Shown here: positions 24,906-33,104 of the stretch, in pieces
Numbering within the stretch: the stretch's first letter is position 1
Layout: each line of letters starts with the position of its first letter
NCBI GenBank assembly: GCA_017541275.1
Contig: JAFXZM010000004.1
Coordinates: 80,832-125,166, forward strand
Reading direction: 5' to 3'
DNA from: Oscillospiraceae bacterium
Lineage (GTDB): Bacteria; Bacillota; Clostridia; Oscillospirales; Ruminococcaceae
Length of the DNA stretch: 44,335 nucleotides
Notes under the pieces: generated by a model
Databases searched by the model: none
The model's input: the letters and a program-made list of their open reading frames with translations, nothing else
What the model was told of the DNA's origin: nothing
Program-made: the position numbers and the translations under genes

Positions 24906-26201
24906 TCAGTGTTCTCCTTTTTTCTTGTTCGTTTGCGGCGTGATGACGGACAGTGTGAGGCAGTCCGGATCAAAGCGCCGCATGAGGCAGTCCTGTGCAT
25001 CGGAAAGGGTCAGCGCGGCGAGCAGCTCTGTCCGCGCAAACGGCGAATCAAGCCCCGCTGCAAAAGCATCTGTCATTGCATCCGCGGCGGCCTCCGGACT
25101 GTTCAGTCCGATCAGTGCATCACCGTATGCAGCCTTTTTGCAGTCGGCAAAGCGCTGTGCATCCAGTCCTCCGGTCTTTGCACGGGCAATCTCCTCACAG
25201 AGCGCCGCACAGACGGCATCCGGCGCATCTGATTCGCCCTCTGCCGTCACCGTAAACCAGCCGTCGCCGGCGAGGCAGTCTGCCGCAAGCGTATCATGCA
25301 GCAGGCCGCAGTCCAGCAGCCGCAGATAAAGCGGGGAGCTGTCGCCTGCAAGCAGCTCGATCACCAGCAGACAGAGCAGACTTTCGCGCAGCCGCTCCGT
25401 GCCGGCTGCGGGCGTGCTTTTGAAGCCGATCATAAACTGTGTCCTGCCGACGTCCATGCTGCACTGAAGCCGCCGCTTCCGGACGCCCTCCGGCTCCGGC
25501 GGCAGCACAGGAACCGCACGCATCGGCGGAGCGGTCTCCGGCAGCACCGTATCCGCGATCTGCACGACCTCCTCCGCTGTGATATTTCCTGCGCAGCACA
25601 GCGCCATGTTGTTCAGATTGTAAAATGTCTGCCAGCACTGATCCAGCAGCGCCGGCGTGATCTGCCGGATGCTCTGCACCGTGCCGAGAATGTGATTCTG
25701 CACCGGATGCGTATGGAACAGCCCCGAAAAGAGCTGCATTTCCAGCACATCGGCGGGATCGTCGAGTGCCTCCTGAAGCTCCTGCATGATAATGCCGCGC
25801 TCCCGCTCCACGTTTTCCGCCGTGAAAAACGGATGCGTCACGAAGCTGAGCAGTACGCGCAGTGCAGCGGGGAATTCCCGCGCCGTCTGAAAATAGTAGA
25901 CTGTCCGGTCATAATCCGTGTAGGCATTGTCATGCGCGCCGAGCTGCGCGAACAGCTCTGAGGCGCTGCATTCGGGATTTTCAAAGAGCTTGTGCTCCAG
26001 ATAATGTGCGATGCCGGGCGGCATTTCCGTCACTGCTGCGCCGGCATCGGTGCGGAACCGGATATGCTGTGCGCCGAATTTTGTGACGAGCTGAGCCGAG
26101 GCTGTCCGGAAGTCCGGCAGCTCTGCAATACGGAGCTCCAGTCCGCTGCGGTGCCGGATGATGCGGCAGGTATCGCCGGTGCGCGGGTCTGTCAGCGTCA
26201 T
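24906..26201 (-). CDS. ymfH: M16-family zinc peptidase, YmfH-like
   Basis: A 431-residue protein with the inverted zinc motif HYLEH (in GIAHYLEHKLFE) and the downstream Glu region ENVERERGIIMQEL of the pitrilysin family. The second half is the usual inactive M16 C-terminal domain. Together with the upstream M16-like gene it forms a YmfF/YmfH-type pair; in Bacillus this pair has been linked to modification of elongation factor P, and the family is named for that in current annotation. The function here is inferred. The start overlaps the preceding stop by 4 nt. Confidence 0.85.
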   Translation of the reverse strand: MTLTDPRTGDTCRIIRHRSGLELRIAELPDFRTASAQLVTKFGAQHIRFRTDAGAAVTEMPPGIAHYLEHKLFENPECSASELFAQLGAHDNAYTDYDRTVYYFQTAREFPAALRVLLSFVTHPFFTAENVERERGIIMQELQEALDDPADVLEMQLFSGLFHTHPVQNHILGTVQSIRQITPALLDQCWQTFYNLNNMALCCAGNITAEEVVQIADTVLPETAPPMRAVPVLPPEPEGVRKRRLQCSMDVGRTQFMIGFKSTPAAGTERLRESLLCLLVIELLAGDSSPLYLRLLDCGLLHDTLAADCLAGDGWFTVTAEGESDAPDAVCAALCEEIARAKTGGLDAQRFADCKKAAYGDALIGLNSPEAAADAMTDAFAAGLDSPFARTELLAALTLSDAQDCLMRRFDPDCLTLSVITPQTNKKKGEH

Positions 26202-27457
26202 GCGTTCTCCGCCTCCTCTGCCCGCAGGATATAGACCGCTGCCGGCGTGAGCTGCCGGGCGGCTTCCGTGATCTGTGCTTTTGTGACCGCTGCAAGCGCG
26301 GCCGCAGTCTCCTCGGGCGAGCGGGTATCACCGCGCATCAGTCCGTCGGCAATCCGGTCTGCGATGCCTGCGTTCGTGTTTTCCTGCGCGGCCTCGCGCC
26401 CGATATAATCCAGCACGGCCTCCCGCAGCATCGAATCGGGGAAATCCCCGCTTTGCAGCAGAGCAATCTGCTCCCGCACGGCCTCCTCTGCTGCCGGCAG
26501 ATCGGCTGTCTGCACACCGCAGTCAACCGAGAGCACGCCCTTCAGGAGCGAATAGCTGCTGAGGCAGTAATAGCAGAGGCTTCTGGCCTCGCGGACATTC
26601 AGGAACAGCAGCGAATTATTGATGCCGCCGAGGATGCCGTTCAGCATTCGCAGCACATCGGGAGCGATATTGCGGAACTGATACACCAGAACGAGCTTGC
26701 TCTGGCTGATGCGCATGGATTCGGTGCAGCGCAGCGGTGCGTCCCGCAGCGGGGTCAGCGCCGAAAGCGGAACCGGCACGGGACAGCGCGGAATGCCGGA
26801 GAATGCGGATTCCAGAGCTGAACGAACCGGCTTTTCCTCCGGCAGAATGCACACGATGTCGATGGGGGCGGTGTGCAGGAGCTGCTCCCAGACGGCAAAT
26901 GCCTGCTTGGGTGTCACGGCGGCTGCATGCTGTCTGTCGCCGAAGGGCGGAATTGCTGCGGGCTCTCCCGCAAAGCAGAGCTCAGAGGCGCGCTGCATTG
27001 CATACAGCCGTCTGTCATTGCGCTCGCAGTCGATATCGTCGAGCAGATTTTGTCTGCACACGCTGAATTCCGGTTCACAGAAGCCGCCGTCCGCAAGATT
27101 CGGCCGCAGCAGGCAGCCTGTCACGAGCTTCAGCATGCCGCCGGTGATATCCTCGCCGCAGAGTGCAAAGCGGTCATCGAGCCACGATGCCGAAAAGGAC
27201 AGCGCCGCTGCATCGCCGCAGAGCATCAGCCGTGCGGAAAAATCGGCGGCATACAGTGCATCGAGCTTCCGGCTGAGTGCCGAAAGGCCGGGTTCATCCG
27301 CAGAGGAAGCCGTCAGCAGGTCGGTCAGCAGCGCGTGAACCGGTGCGGTCTGCACATTGCGCGGCGTATAAAACCGCAGCAGCAGCAGGCAGCTCCGGAA
27401 TTTCGGTTCAATGATCTCCGTATAACGGATGCCGTTTCCGATCATCGGATCCGCCAT
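26198..27457 (-). CDS. ymfF: M16-like peptidase homologue lacking the zinc motif, YmfF-like
   Basis: A 419-residue protein with the M16 fold pattern: an N-terminal part with LLTDLLTASSADEPGLSALS, a central FSVCRQNLLDDIDCERND region, and a C-terminal domain with NGILGG..NSLLFLNVREARSLCYY. There is no HxxEH motif, so it is probably the non-catalytic partner of the downstream active subunit, as known for two-subunit M16 enzymes. First gene of the ymfF-ymfH-lgt operon. RBS AAAGGAG lies about 10 nt before the ATG. Confidence 0.82.
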   Translation of the reverse strand: MADPMIGNGIRYTEIIEPKFRSCLLLLRFYTPRNVQTAPVHALLTDLLTASSADEPGLSALSRKLDALYAADFSARLMLCGDAAALSFSASWLDDRFALCGEDITGGMLKLVTGCLLRPNLADGGFCEPEFSVCRQNLLDDIDCERNDRRLYAMQRASELCFAGEPAAIPPFGDRQHAAAVTPKQAFAVWEQLLHTAPIDIVCILPEEKPVRSALESAFSGIPRCPVPVPLSALTPLRDAPLRCTESMRISQSKLVLVYQFRNIAPDVLRMLNGILGGINNSLLFLNVREARSLCYYCLSSYSLLKGVLSVDCGVQTADLPAAEEAVREQIALLQSGDFPDSMLREAVLDYIGREAAQENTNAGIADRIADGLMRGDTRSPEETAAALAAVTKAQITEAARQLTPAAVYILRAEEAENA

Positions 27458-27498
27458 TGCATCAGGCTCCTTTCAGTGAAAATCGGATATACAAAGCT

Positions 27499-27527
27499 AT
27501 TATACCACAGTCTCCGCAAAAACGCAA
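27499..27527 (-). promoter_or_regulatory. Promoter of the ymfF-ymfH-lgt operon
   Basis: On the minus strand, TTGCGT (27527-27522), a 17-nt spacer and TATAAT (27504-27499). The leader is about 35 nt. Confidence 0.87.
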
Positions 27528-27588
27528 ACCAAATCTGCATGGTGCGCTGTTTTGCGGCCTGCCGCCTTGGTATTTTGTTGATATCGCC

Positions 27589-27624
27589 AAAAAGCCCGCG
27601 CTGCATTCCCGGTACAGCGCGGGC
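27589..27624 (-). terminator. Terminator of the BMP fusion - metallophosphoesterase operon
   Basis: On the minus strand, a perfect 10-bp stem (27624-27615 with 27603-27594), followed by TTTTTGG. It lies 7 nt after the stop. Confidence 0.88.
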
Positions 27625-27630
27625 AGTGTA

Positions 27631-28239
27631 TTATTTCTCCGGCGGATTCTCATAATCGAAGTCGAAGCTGCGGTAGGCATTGATGACCGTGGTCTGCGCA
27701 AACTGTGACACACGGGGCGTTTTCAGGCCGTAGTTCATATGGACATGGCCGTGCAGAAAATACTTCGGCTGATAATCGTTCAGCAGTGCTTCAAAGACCG
27801 CAAAGCCCTGATGACAGGTATCCTCGCCGTCATGAAAGCCACGCATCGGCGCATGCGTGACGAGAATGTCGATGCCGCCGAGCCTTTTGATTTTTCTGCG
27901 GAGCTTTTTGACCCGCTTTTCCATTTCCGCCTCGGTGTACTGATGCGCGCCGGGACGGTAGCGCATACAGCCGCCGAGACCGAGAATGCGGATGCCGTTA
28001 TGGACATAGATGCTGTCCTCAATGCACACGCAGCCCTCCGGGGGGATCGCCTTGTATTTTTCATCGTGATTCCCGTGGACATAGAGCAGCGGGACATTCG
28101 CAAAGGTCTCGACAAAGGTGAGGTAGTTCGGATTGAGATCGCCGCAGGAGATGATGAGGTCGAACCCGCGGAGCATCCCCGGCTTGTAATGATCCCAGAT
28201 ATAGGAGGATTCCACATCCCCCAGAACCTTGATTTTCAT
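27631..28239 (-). CDS. Calcineurin-like metallophosphoesterase
   Basis: A 202-residue phosphoesterase. Metal-binding motifs are CGDLN, VHGNHDE, a His in THAPMRGFHDG, and HGHVHMNYG. The first motif, usually DxH, reads D8-V-E10, so one ligand may be Glu. Family members cleave phosphomono- or diesters, including cyclic nucleotides; the substrate is unknown. I chose ATG at 28239, with GGGGAAG upstream, rather than an in-frame ATG 7 codons earlier. It follows the BMP/ParB-like fusion gene by 36 nt on the same strand and probably shares its transcript. Confidence 0.85.
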   Translation of the reverse strand: MKIKVLGDVESSYIWDHYKPGMLRGFDLIISCGDLNPNYLTFVETFANVPLLYVHGNHDEKYKAIPPEGCVCIEDSIYVHNGIRILGLGGCMRYRPGAHQYTEAEMEKRVKKLRRKIKRLGGIDILVTHAPMRGFHDGEDTCHQGFAVFEALLNDYQPKYFLHGHVHMNYGLKTPRVSQFAQTTVINAYRSFDFDYENPPEK

Positions 28240-28275
28240 GTTACTTCCCCGATTTTTCAATGATATCGTGTTTTG

Positions 28276-30207
28276 CTATGCCGTTTCCTCCGGCCGTTTG
28301 AAGCTGTGCCATTTTGCAAAGGCGCGGTACGGCTCCTGAAGCTCGCTGACCTCCGGCAGCCGCCCGACGACATTGTCCGGCAGCCAGTCCATGTGCACGA
28401 TCTCCTCGGCTGTCAGGCTTTGTCCGCGCTCCACGCGGCATTTGCCGTCCTGCCCGTAGATCACGCCGCTGAACGGCTCAAAATCGCCCTTGGTCATGCG
28501 CTCCTGCACAAGCTGCACCAGCTTTTGCGTGCCGCTCGGCAGGCGGCTGGAGCAGGCAACGTCGATCGCGCCGGAAGACATGCCCCAATAGTAATTCAAT
28601 GCCTGTGTCTCATTGCGGCTGCTGTCATTTTTCCATGCGCCGATCAGCACCGAGCGCACCAGATCGCCGTAAAGACTGCCCCAGTTCCAGACGGGCGCCG
28701 CAAGCTGAAACGATACGCCGCCGTAAATGCCGTACAGCCCGAAGCCCGTTGCATCAAGCATCGGTGCTTTGATGTCGCGGTCTGAGATCAGGTCGATCTG
28801 CTTGGTGCGGAAGTATTCGGCCGGGTCGTGATGCTCCAGCGTTGACCAGTCCAGATAGACCATTGCACGCGGATTCACCAGCTTAACGCCCAGCGCAAAG
28901 GCACTGACCGAGGCCGGCGTGCCGAGCACCGGATAATCTGCAATATAGCCCACACGCTCGTTTTCGGTCATTGAGCCGGCAATGATGCCCGTGATGAACT
29001 TGGCCTCATAAATTCGCAGATAATACGTGCGAACCTGCTTATATGCGGTATTCATCGAGCAGTTCAGCAGAATGATCTCCGGGTGTGCGACTGCCATGCG
29101 CATGCTGACGGCATGGTATACCGGTGAGGTCGTGAAAATGAGCTTGCAGCCGTCAGCAATCGCCTGCCCGATTGTCTCCTCTGCCTCCGCCTCGGTGCAG
29201 ATATACGATCTGGTTGTGATCGCACTGCCGAAGGTATCCTCCAGAAAGCGGCGGCCGATCTCGTGATTATAGCTCCAGCCGGAGGTCTGCGGGTCCTTGG
29301 GAAACAAAAATGCAATGTGCAGAACGGAGCTGCCCGTCAGCGGCAGCATTTTCGTCAGCGCGACCTTCTGGGATTCCTGCGTCGGGTTGAGAATGTAGGA
29401 GCTTGGATTTTTGTCCGCAAGCACACGGAATTCCGTCCAGACGCGGTCGATCATGCGGTGCAGCTCCAGCGAGGAGCGGCCGTCTATCTGATCGTAGCCG
29501 TAGATTTCCAGAAAGCGCAGAAACGCATCGCCGGTCGTGATCGGCAGACGCTGGCCGTTTTTGCTGTGATAATAGCGCCGGAACACCGCGTACAGAAATT
29601 TGACATCGCGGCGCAGCTCATCGTCCCATACGGCGGGTGCATCAACTGTCCCTGACGTCGGGATTGCACGGAGCAGCCGCGGAAAGCAGCCCTCCTGACT
29701 CATCTGAATCTCGTACATGCCGGCGATCTTGTAAAAATCGAGAAATTCGGAATAGATTTTATATTCTGCGGTGTCATTGGCCTTGGGCACAAGGCGTGTG
29801 ACAGAGGCGAGAATGCTGACCGCGCCGTTGTATTTTGAGACACTGACGCGCTTGTTGCCCTCCTCGACATAAAAGCGCTGCATGTATTCGTATACAATAA
29901 TCGGCTCATTGACGCCGACCTCCTGCACCGAATCGCAAAGCTCCGACCACTTGCTGCCGAACTCCGTTTCATAGCTCAGCAGCGGCATGAAATTGGAGGC
30001 GAAGGCCGTCGTGCGCTCGTTGTTGACCGTTCCCGCAATCAGAGAGATCGGGATTTCAAGCTGACCGACCGGCACCTGCCCCTCGATTTCGCTCTGCCGC
30101 ATCAGATCCTCCAGCACGGGCAGATAAGGGTATGCACCCCGCGAGACTGCCTGCCGGAAATGCTTTTCGGCGAGCTTCTGTGCTTTCGTATAATCCTGTA
30201 TTGACAT
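28276..30207 (-). CDS. ParB-like domain fused to BMP (PnrA-like) ligand-binding domain, no signal peptide
   Basis: A 643-residue protein. Residues 45-140 look like a ParB/sulfiredoxin-type domain (PIIVYEYMQRFYVEEGNKRV; compare the GxRR-type motif). A helical linker follows (about 150-290), then a BMP-family periplasmic-binding fold (about 310-560: HIAFLFPKDPQTSGW, LIFTTSPVYH, AKFITGIIAGSMT, GYIADYPVLG). BMP proteins normally bind nucleosides outside the cell as lipoproteins. Here the N-terminus is polar, with no signal peptide or lipobox, which suggests a cytoplasmic ligand sensor. No transporter genes are adjacent. RBS is AAAGGAG. Confidence 0.75.
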   Translation of the reverse strand: MSIQDYTKAQKLAEKHFRQAVSRGAYPYLPVLEDLMRQSEIEGQVPVGQLEIPISLIAGTVNNERTTAFASNFMPLLSYETEFGSKWSELCDSVQEVGVNEPIIVYEYMQRFYVEEGNKRVSVSKYNGAVSILASVTRLVPKANDTAEYKIYSEFLDFYKIAGMYEIQMSQEGCFPRLLRAIPTSGTVDAPAVWDDELRRDVKFLYAVFRRYYHSKNGQRLPITTGDAFLRFLEIYGYDQIDGRSSLELHRMIDRVWTEFRVLADKNPSSYILNPTQESQKVALTKMLPLTGSSVLHIAFLFPKDPQTSGWSYNHEIGRRFLEDTFGSAITTRSYICTEAEAEETIGQAIADGCKLIFTTSPVYHAVSMRMAVAHPEIILLNCSMNTAYKQVRTYYLRIYEAKFITGIIAGSMTENERVGYIADYPVLGTPASVSAFALGVKLVNPRAMVYLDWSTLEHHDPAEYFRTKQIDLISDRDIKAPMLDATGFGLYGIYGGVSFQLAAPVWNWGSLYGDLVRSVLIGAWKNDSSRNETQALNYYWGMSSGAIDVACSSRLPSGTQKLVQLVQERMTKGDFEPFSGVIYGQDGKCRVERGQSLTAEEIVHMDWLPDNVVGRLPEVSELQEPYRAFAKWHSFKRPEETA

Positions 30208-30270
30208 AAGACTGTGCTCCTTTCGCTTTGTCAGGAAGGAATCGGTTTCATCTGCTCTGCTCCTGTCTGC

Positions 30271-30299
30271 ATTATAGCATACCCCACAGGAAAATGCAA
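30271..30299 (-). promoter_or_regulatory. Promoter of the BMP fusion gene
   Basis: On the minus strand, TTGCAT (30299-30294), a 17-nt spacer and TATAAT (30276-30271). Confidence 0.87.
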
Positions 30300-30396
30300 C
30301 GGACTCTTCCGCGATCTATCATTATTCATAAATGGGTGTTGCTTTTTTTGGTGATTCTGCGAATAATTGACATTGAAAACCTATGCACACTGCATA

Positions 30397-30425
30397 TTGA
30401 CATTGGCTGTGTTTTTGGGTATACT
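30397..30425 (+). promoter_or_regulatory. Promoter of the dockerin miniprotein gene
   Basis: TTGACA at 30397-30402, a 17-nt spacer and TATACT at 30420-30425. The 9-mer TTGACATTG occurs at the -35 and again 30 nt upstream (30367-30375). Confidence 0.82.
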
Positions 30426-30434
30426 ATAATTGAA

Positions 30435-30490
30435 GGGCATGCATGGGATGCCCCTGGGCAGGCATGCTGCCCAAGGGCAGGCGAGCTGCC
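30435..30490 (+). promoter_or_regulatory. Leader with three consecutive hairpins
   Basis: Three adjacent inverted repeats lie in the 5' leader: 30435-30440/30448-30453 (6 bp), 30455-30461/30467-30473 (7 bp) and 30476-30480/30486-30490 (5 bp). The last two have closely similar sequences (GGCAG-N5-CTGCC cores). The ribosome binding site (AGGAGGGG) lies about 30 nt further down. No known riboswitch is recognised. Confidence 0.75.
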
Positions 30491-30532
30491 AATGAGCAAA
30501 CGGGTTTACAAGTGATTCGAGGAGGGGTTATC

Positions 30533-30940
30533 ATGAAAAAGAAGATTTTTGCGATTCTGAGCGCGGCCGTGCTGGGCTGCTGTGCGCTCACTGCACCGGC
30601 TTTCGCGGAGGAAACCCAAGCGCCGGAAACAGAACAGACCTACCAGCTTGGCGATGTGGACATGGACGGGGAGATTACGGCGAAGGATGCACAGCGCACA
30701 CTATTGGGATATGTTAGAATGCTTGCCGGACATCCGGACGTCTTTATGACTGATGAGCAAATCGAGCTGAGCCATGTGTTCGGACTGGAAACACCGGGGC
30801 AGTTGTATGCAGTTGATGCGCTGTTCATCTTGCATTACAGTGTCAGAAAACTTGCCGGCTGGACGCAGGAACAGCTTGATTCGTTTTTCCCCTACTGGGC
30901 GGAAAAATTGAAAAATAGTCATGCTTGGGGAAAAAAATAA
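30533..30940 (+). CDS. Secreted free-standing dockerin-like miniprotein
   Basis: A 135-residue protein with a signal peptide (cleavage expected after AFA, residue 24 or so). One intact dockerin calcium loop follows (GDVDMDGEITAKDAQRTLLGY). A second helix resembles dockerin repeat 2 (YAVDALFILHYSVRKLAG), but its calcium-binding Asp loop is missing. There is no enzyme or binding module. It could occupy or cap a cohesin, or be a degenerate remnant. I chose ATG at 30533, 8 nt after GAGGAGGGG, because it begins the signal peptide. It has its own promoter and terminator. Confidence 0.8.
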   Translation: MKKKIFAILSAAVLGCCALTAPAFAEETQAPETEQTYQLGDVDMDGEITAKDAQRTLLGYVRMLAGHPDVFMTDEQIELSHVFGLETPGQLYAVDALFILHYSVRKLAGWTQEQLDSFFPYWAEKLKNSHAWGKK

Positions 30941-30972
30941 AAAGCGGAAATGAACCTCACCGTAAATACCCC

Positions 30973-31010
30973 CGCCCGCACCGGACAGAGCGAACCGGTG
31001 CGGGCGTTTT
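30973..31010 (+). terminator. Terminator of the dockerin miniprotein gene
   Basis: A perfect 12-bp GC-rich stem (30973-30984 with 30995-31006), followed by TTTTCTGTCT. Confidence 0.88.
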
Positions 31011-31072
31011 CTGTCTCTGCGGCGGCTGTCTTTGCTTTTGCTTCCGATTTATGGCATACTGCCGATTTTTCA

Positions 31073-31101
31073 TTGACAAAGCGGCGTTTGTATGTTATAA
31101 T
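31073..31101 (+). promoter_or_regulatory. Promoter of the LRR-folD gene group
   Basis: TTGACA at 31073-31078, a 17-nt spacer and TATAAT at 31096-31101. The leader is about 115 nt. Confidence 0.9.
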
Positions 31102-31222
31102 AGTAACAGTCTGCGGCAGCAGCCTGCACAGCAGTCTGTTTTTCCGCAGCATATCTGAAATCAAGAAAGAGAACGCCGGCTCCGCGCTGAGACCGGCAGC
31201 CGATAACAAGGAGGGACAGCAT

Positions 31223-32149
31223 ATGCCGCAGCTCAAAATTTTCGGCACACTCTGCGGCGAGCAGAAGCAAGAGCAGAAACAGGAGCAGCCCAGCGTTCAG
31301 GAAACTGATCCGTCTGCGTTTGAAATCTCCGGCACCGTGCTCGTCAAATATACCGGCAGCGACACCGAAGCCGTGATTCCCGATTCCGTTACGGAAATCG
31401 CAGCAGATGCATTTCTCGGCTGCAAGACCGTCAGAAGGGTTACGGTTCCGGCCTCTGTCACCGCAATCCACAGCAATGCATTCCGCGGCTGCGAAAGCCT
31501 CAGAGAAATCATCCTGCCCGATTCGCTGACGCATCTGGGCTCAGGTGTGTTCTGCGGCTGCACTGCGCTTTCGGGCATCCGCATCCCTGCGGGCATCACG
31601 GCGATACCGGACGGCGCCTTTGCCGCCTGCCCCAGCATCACGGAAATCCGGATTCCGGAGCGCGTTGTCAAGATCGGCAAGCATGCGTTCTTCTGCTGCT
31701 CCGGTCTCACATCCGTCACCGTTCCGGCATCGGTCACGGAGCTGCACCGCCATGCCTTCGGTGAATGCTCTGCACTCACGGAGGCCGTGCTGCTCGGCGG
31801 TATTCCGTACCTGTTTATGGCATTCTCAAACTGCACCGGCCTGAAGCGCGTTGTGCTCTCGCCCGGCGTGACGGAGATTACCTGCGCTTTCTCCGGCTGT
31901 ACCGCCCTCACGGAGATCGTCATTCCCGATACCGTGAAGAAGATCGGCTGGAGTGCGTTTTCCGGCTGCTCGTCTTTGCAGCATATCGTCATTCCCGAAA
32001 GCGTCACCGAAATCGACAGCGGTGCCTTCGAGGACTGCGTTTCGCTTTCGGAGGTCGAGCTTCCTGCCGACGTCAGATGCGACAGCAGCGCCTTCCTGAA
32101 TACACCCGTTGCCGCTCGCTTTGCTGAGCAGGGCTTGACGGCGGACTGA
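31223..32149 (+). CDS. Leucine-rich-repeat (LRR_5/BspA-type) protein without signal peptide
   Basis: A 308-residue protein made almost entirely of about ten LRR_5 repeats (about residues 45-295), with the recurring pattern I.IP..VT.IG..AF.GC..L. A short Gln/Glu/Lys-rich N-terminus (residues 12-25) precedes them. Unlike most BspA-type proteins it shows no signal peptide, membrane segment or sorting motif, so it may stay in the cytoplasm. Start at ATG 31223 has AAGGAGGG 6 nt upstream. folD follows 34 nt later with no terminator between. Confidence 0.83.
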   Translation: MPQLKIFGTLCGEQKQEQKQEQPSVQETDPSAFEISGTVLVKYTGSDTEAVIPDSVTEIAADAFLGCKTVRRVTVPASVTAIHSNAFRGCESLREIILPDSLTHLGSGVFCGCTALSGIRIPAGITAIPDGAFAACPSITEIRIPERVVKIGKHAFFCCSGLTSVTVPASVTELHRHAFGECSALTEAVLLGGIPYLFMAFSNCTGLKRVVLSPGVTEITCAFSGCTALTEIVIPDTVKKIGWSAFSGCSSLQHIVIPESVTEIDSGAFEDCVSLSEVELPADVRCDSSAFLNTPVAARFAEQGLTAD

Positions 32150-32183
32150 ATCCGCATATCATATTTTTGGAGGAATCTGAAAC

Positions 32184-33032
32184 ATGGCAGAAATCATCGA
32201 CGGTAAGAAAATCGCCGCAAATGTCAAGGCTGAGGTGCGCGCTGAGGTCGAGCAGCTCAGGGCTGCGGGTGCAAATCCCGGTCTCGCAGTCGTGCTCGTC
32301 GGCAATAACCCCGCCTCCCGCGTCTATGTCTCAAACAAGGAAAAGGACTGCGCCGAATGCGGCTTTGCGTCCTATGAATACGCACTGCCGGAGGAAACAA
32401 CCGAGGCAGAGCTGCTGGAGCTCGTCGGAAGGCTCAATGCGGATGACACGGTGAACGGCATTCTCGTGCAGCTCCCGCTCCCGAAGCAGATCAGCGAGCA
32501 GACGATTCTGCATGCGATTTCGCCGGCAAAGGATGTGGATGCATTCCACCCGGAAAATGTCGGCAGAATCATGATCGGCGACTACAGCTTTCTGCCCTGC
32601 ACGCCCGCAGGCGTCATCGAAATGCTCGATGCCATGAAGATTGACATCAGCGGCAAGCACTGTGTCGTCATCGGCAGAAGCAATATCGTCGGCAAGCCGA
32701 TGGCCATGCTGCTGCTGCACAGAAACGGCACCGTCACGGTCTGCCACTCCCGCACGCAGAATCTCGCGGAGCAGACCAGACAGGCGGATATTCTCGTCGC
32801 TGCGGTCGGCAGGGCGGGCTTTGTTACGGCCGATATGGTCAAGCCCGGCGCTGTCGTCATTGACGTCGGCATGAACCGCAATGCCGAGGGAAAGCTCGTC
32901 GGCGATGTCTGCTATGATGAGGTCGAAAAGATCGCTTCTGCCATTACACCGGTTCCGGGCGGCGTCGGCCCGATGACCCGCGCTATTCTGATGCGCAATA
33001 CCCTGACCGCTGCAAAAATGCAGCGCAAATAA
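32184..33032 (+). CDS. folD: Bifunctional methylenetetrahydrofolate dehydrogenase/cyclohydrolase
   Basis: A 282-residue enzyme interconverting 5,10-methylene-, methenyl- and 10-formyl-tetrahydrofolate with NADP. Family signatures include SRVYVSNKEKDC with the catalytic Lys, the PLPKQI segment, the KDVDAFHPENVG block, VVIGRSNIVGKPMAMLLL of the Rossmann domain, and the C-terminal PVPGGVGPMTRAILM. Length is normal. RBS is GGAGGA 9 nt upstream. Confidence 0.97.
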   Translation: MAEIIDGKKIAANVKAEVRAEVEQLRAAGANPGLAVVLVGNNPASRVYVSNKEKDCAECGFASYEYALPEETTEAELLELVGRLNADDTVNGILVQLPLPKQISEQTILHAISPAKDVDAFHPENVGRIMIGDYSFLPCTPAGVIEMLDAMKIDISGKHCVVIGRSNIVGKPMAMLLLHRNGTVTVCHSRTQNLAEQTRQADILVAAVGRAGFVTADMVKPGAVVIDVGMNRNAEGKLVGDVCYDEVEKIASAITPVPGGVGPMTRAILMRNTLTAAKMQRK

Positions 33033-33104
33033 CAGCTTTTTGCCGCCCCGTACCTCTCCGTGCGGGGCGATTCCGCATAACCCTGAAAGAAGGAGGCGGC
33101 AATC

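Noticed and set aside
33044-33069. Terminator after folD
   Set aside because: A 7-bp GC hairpin exists but no T-tract follows on the plus strand; the next genes may share the transcript.
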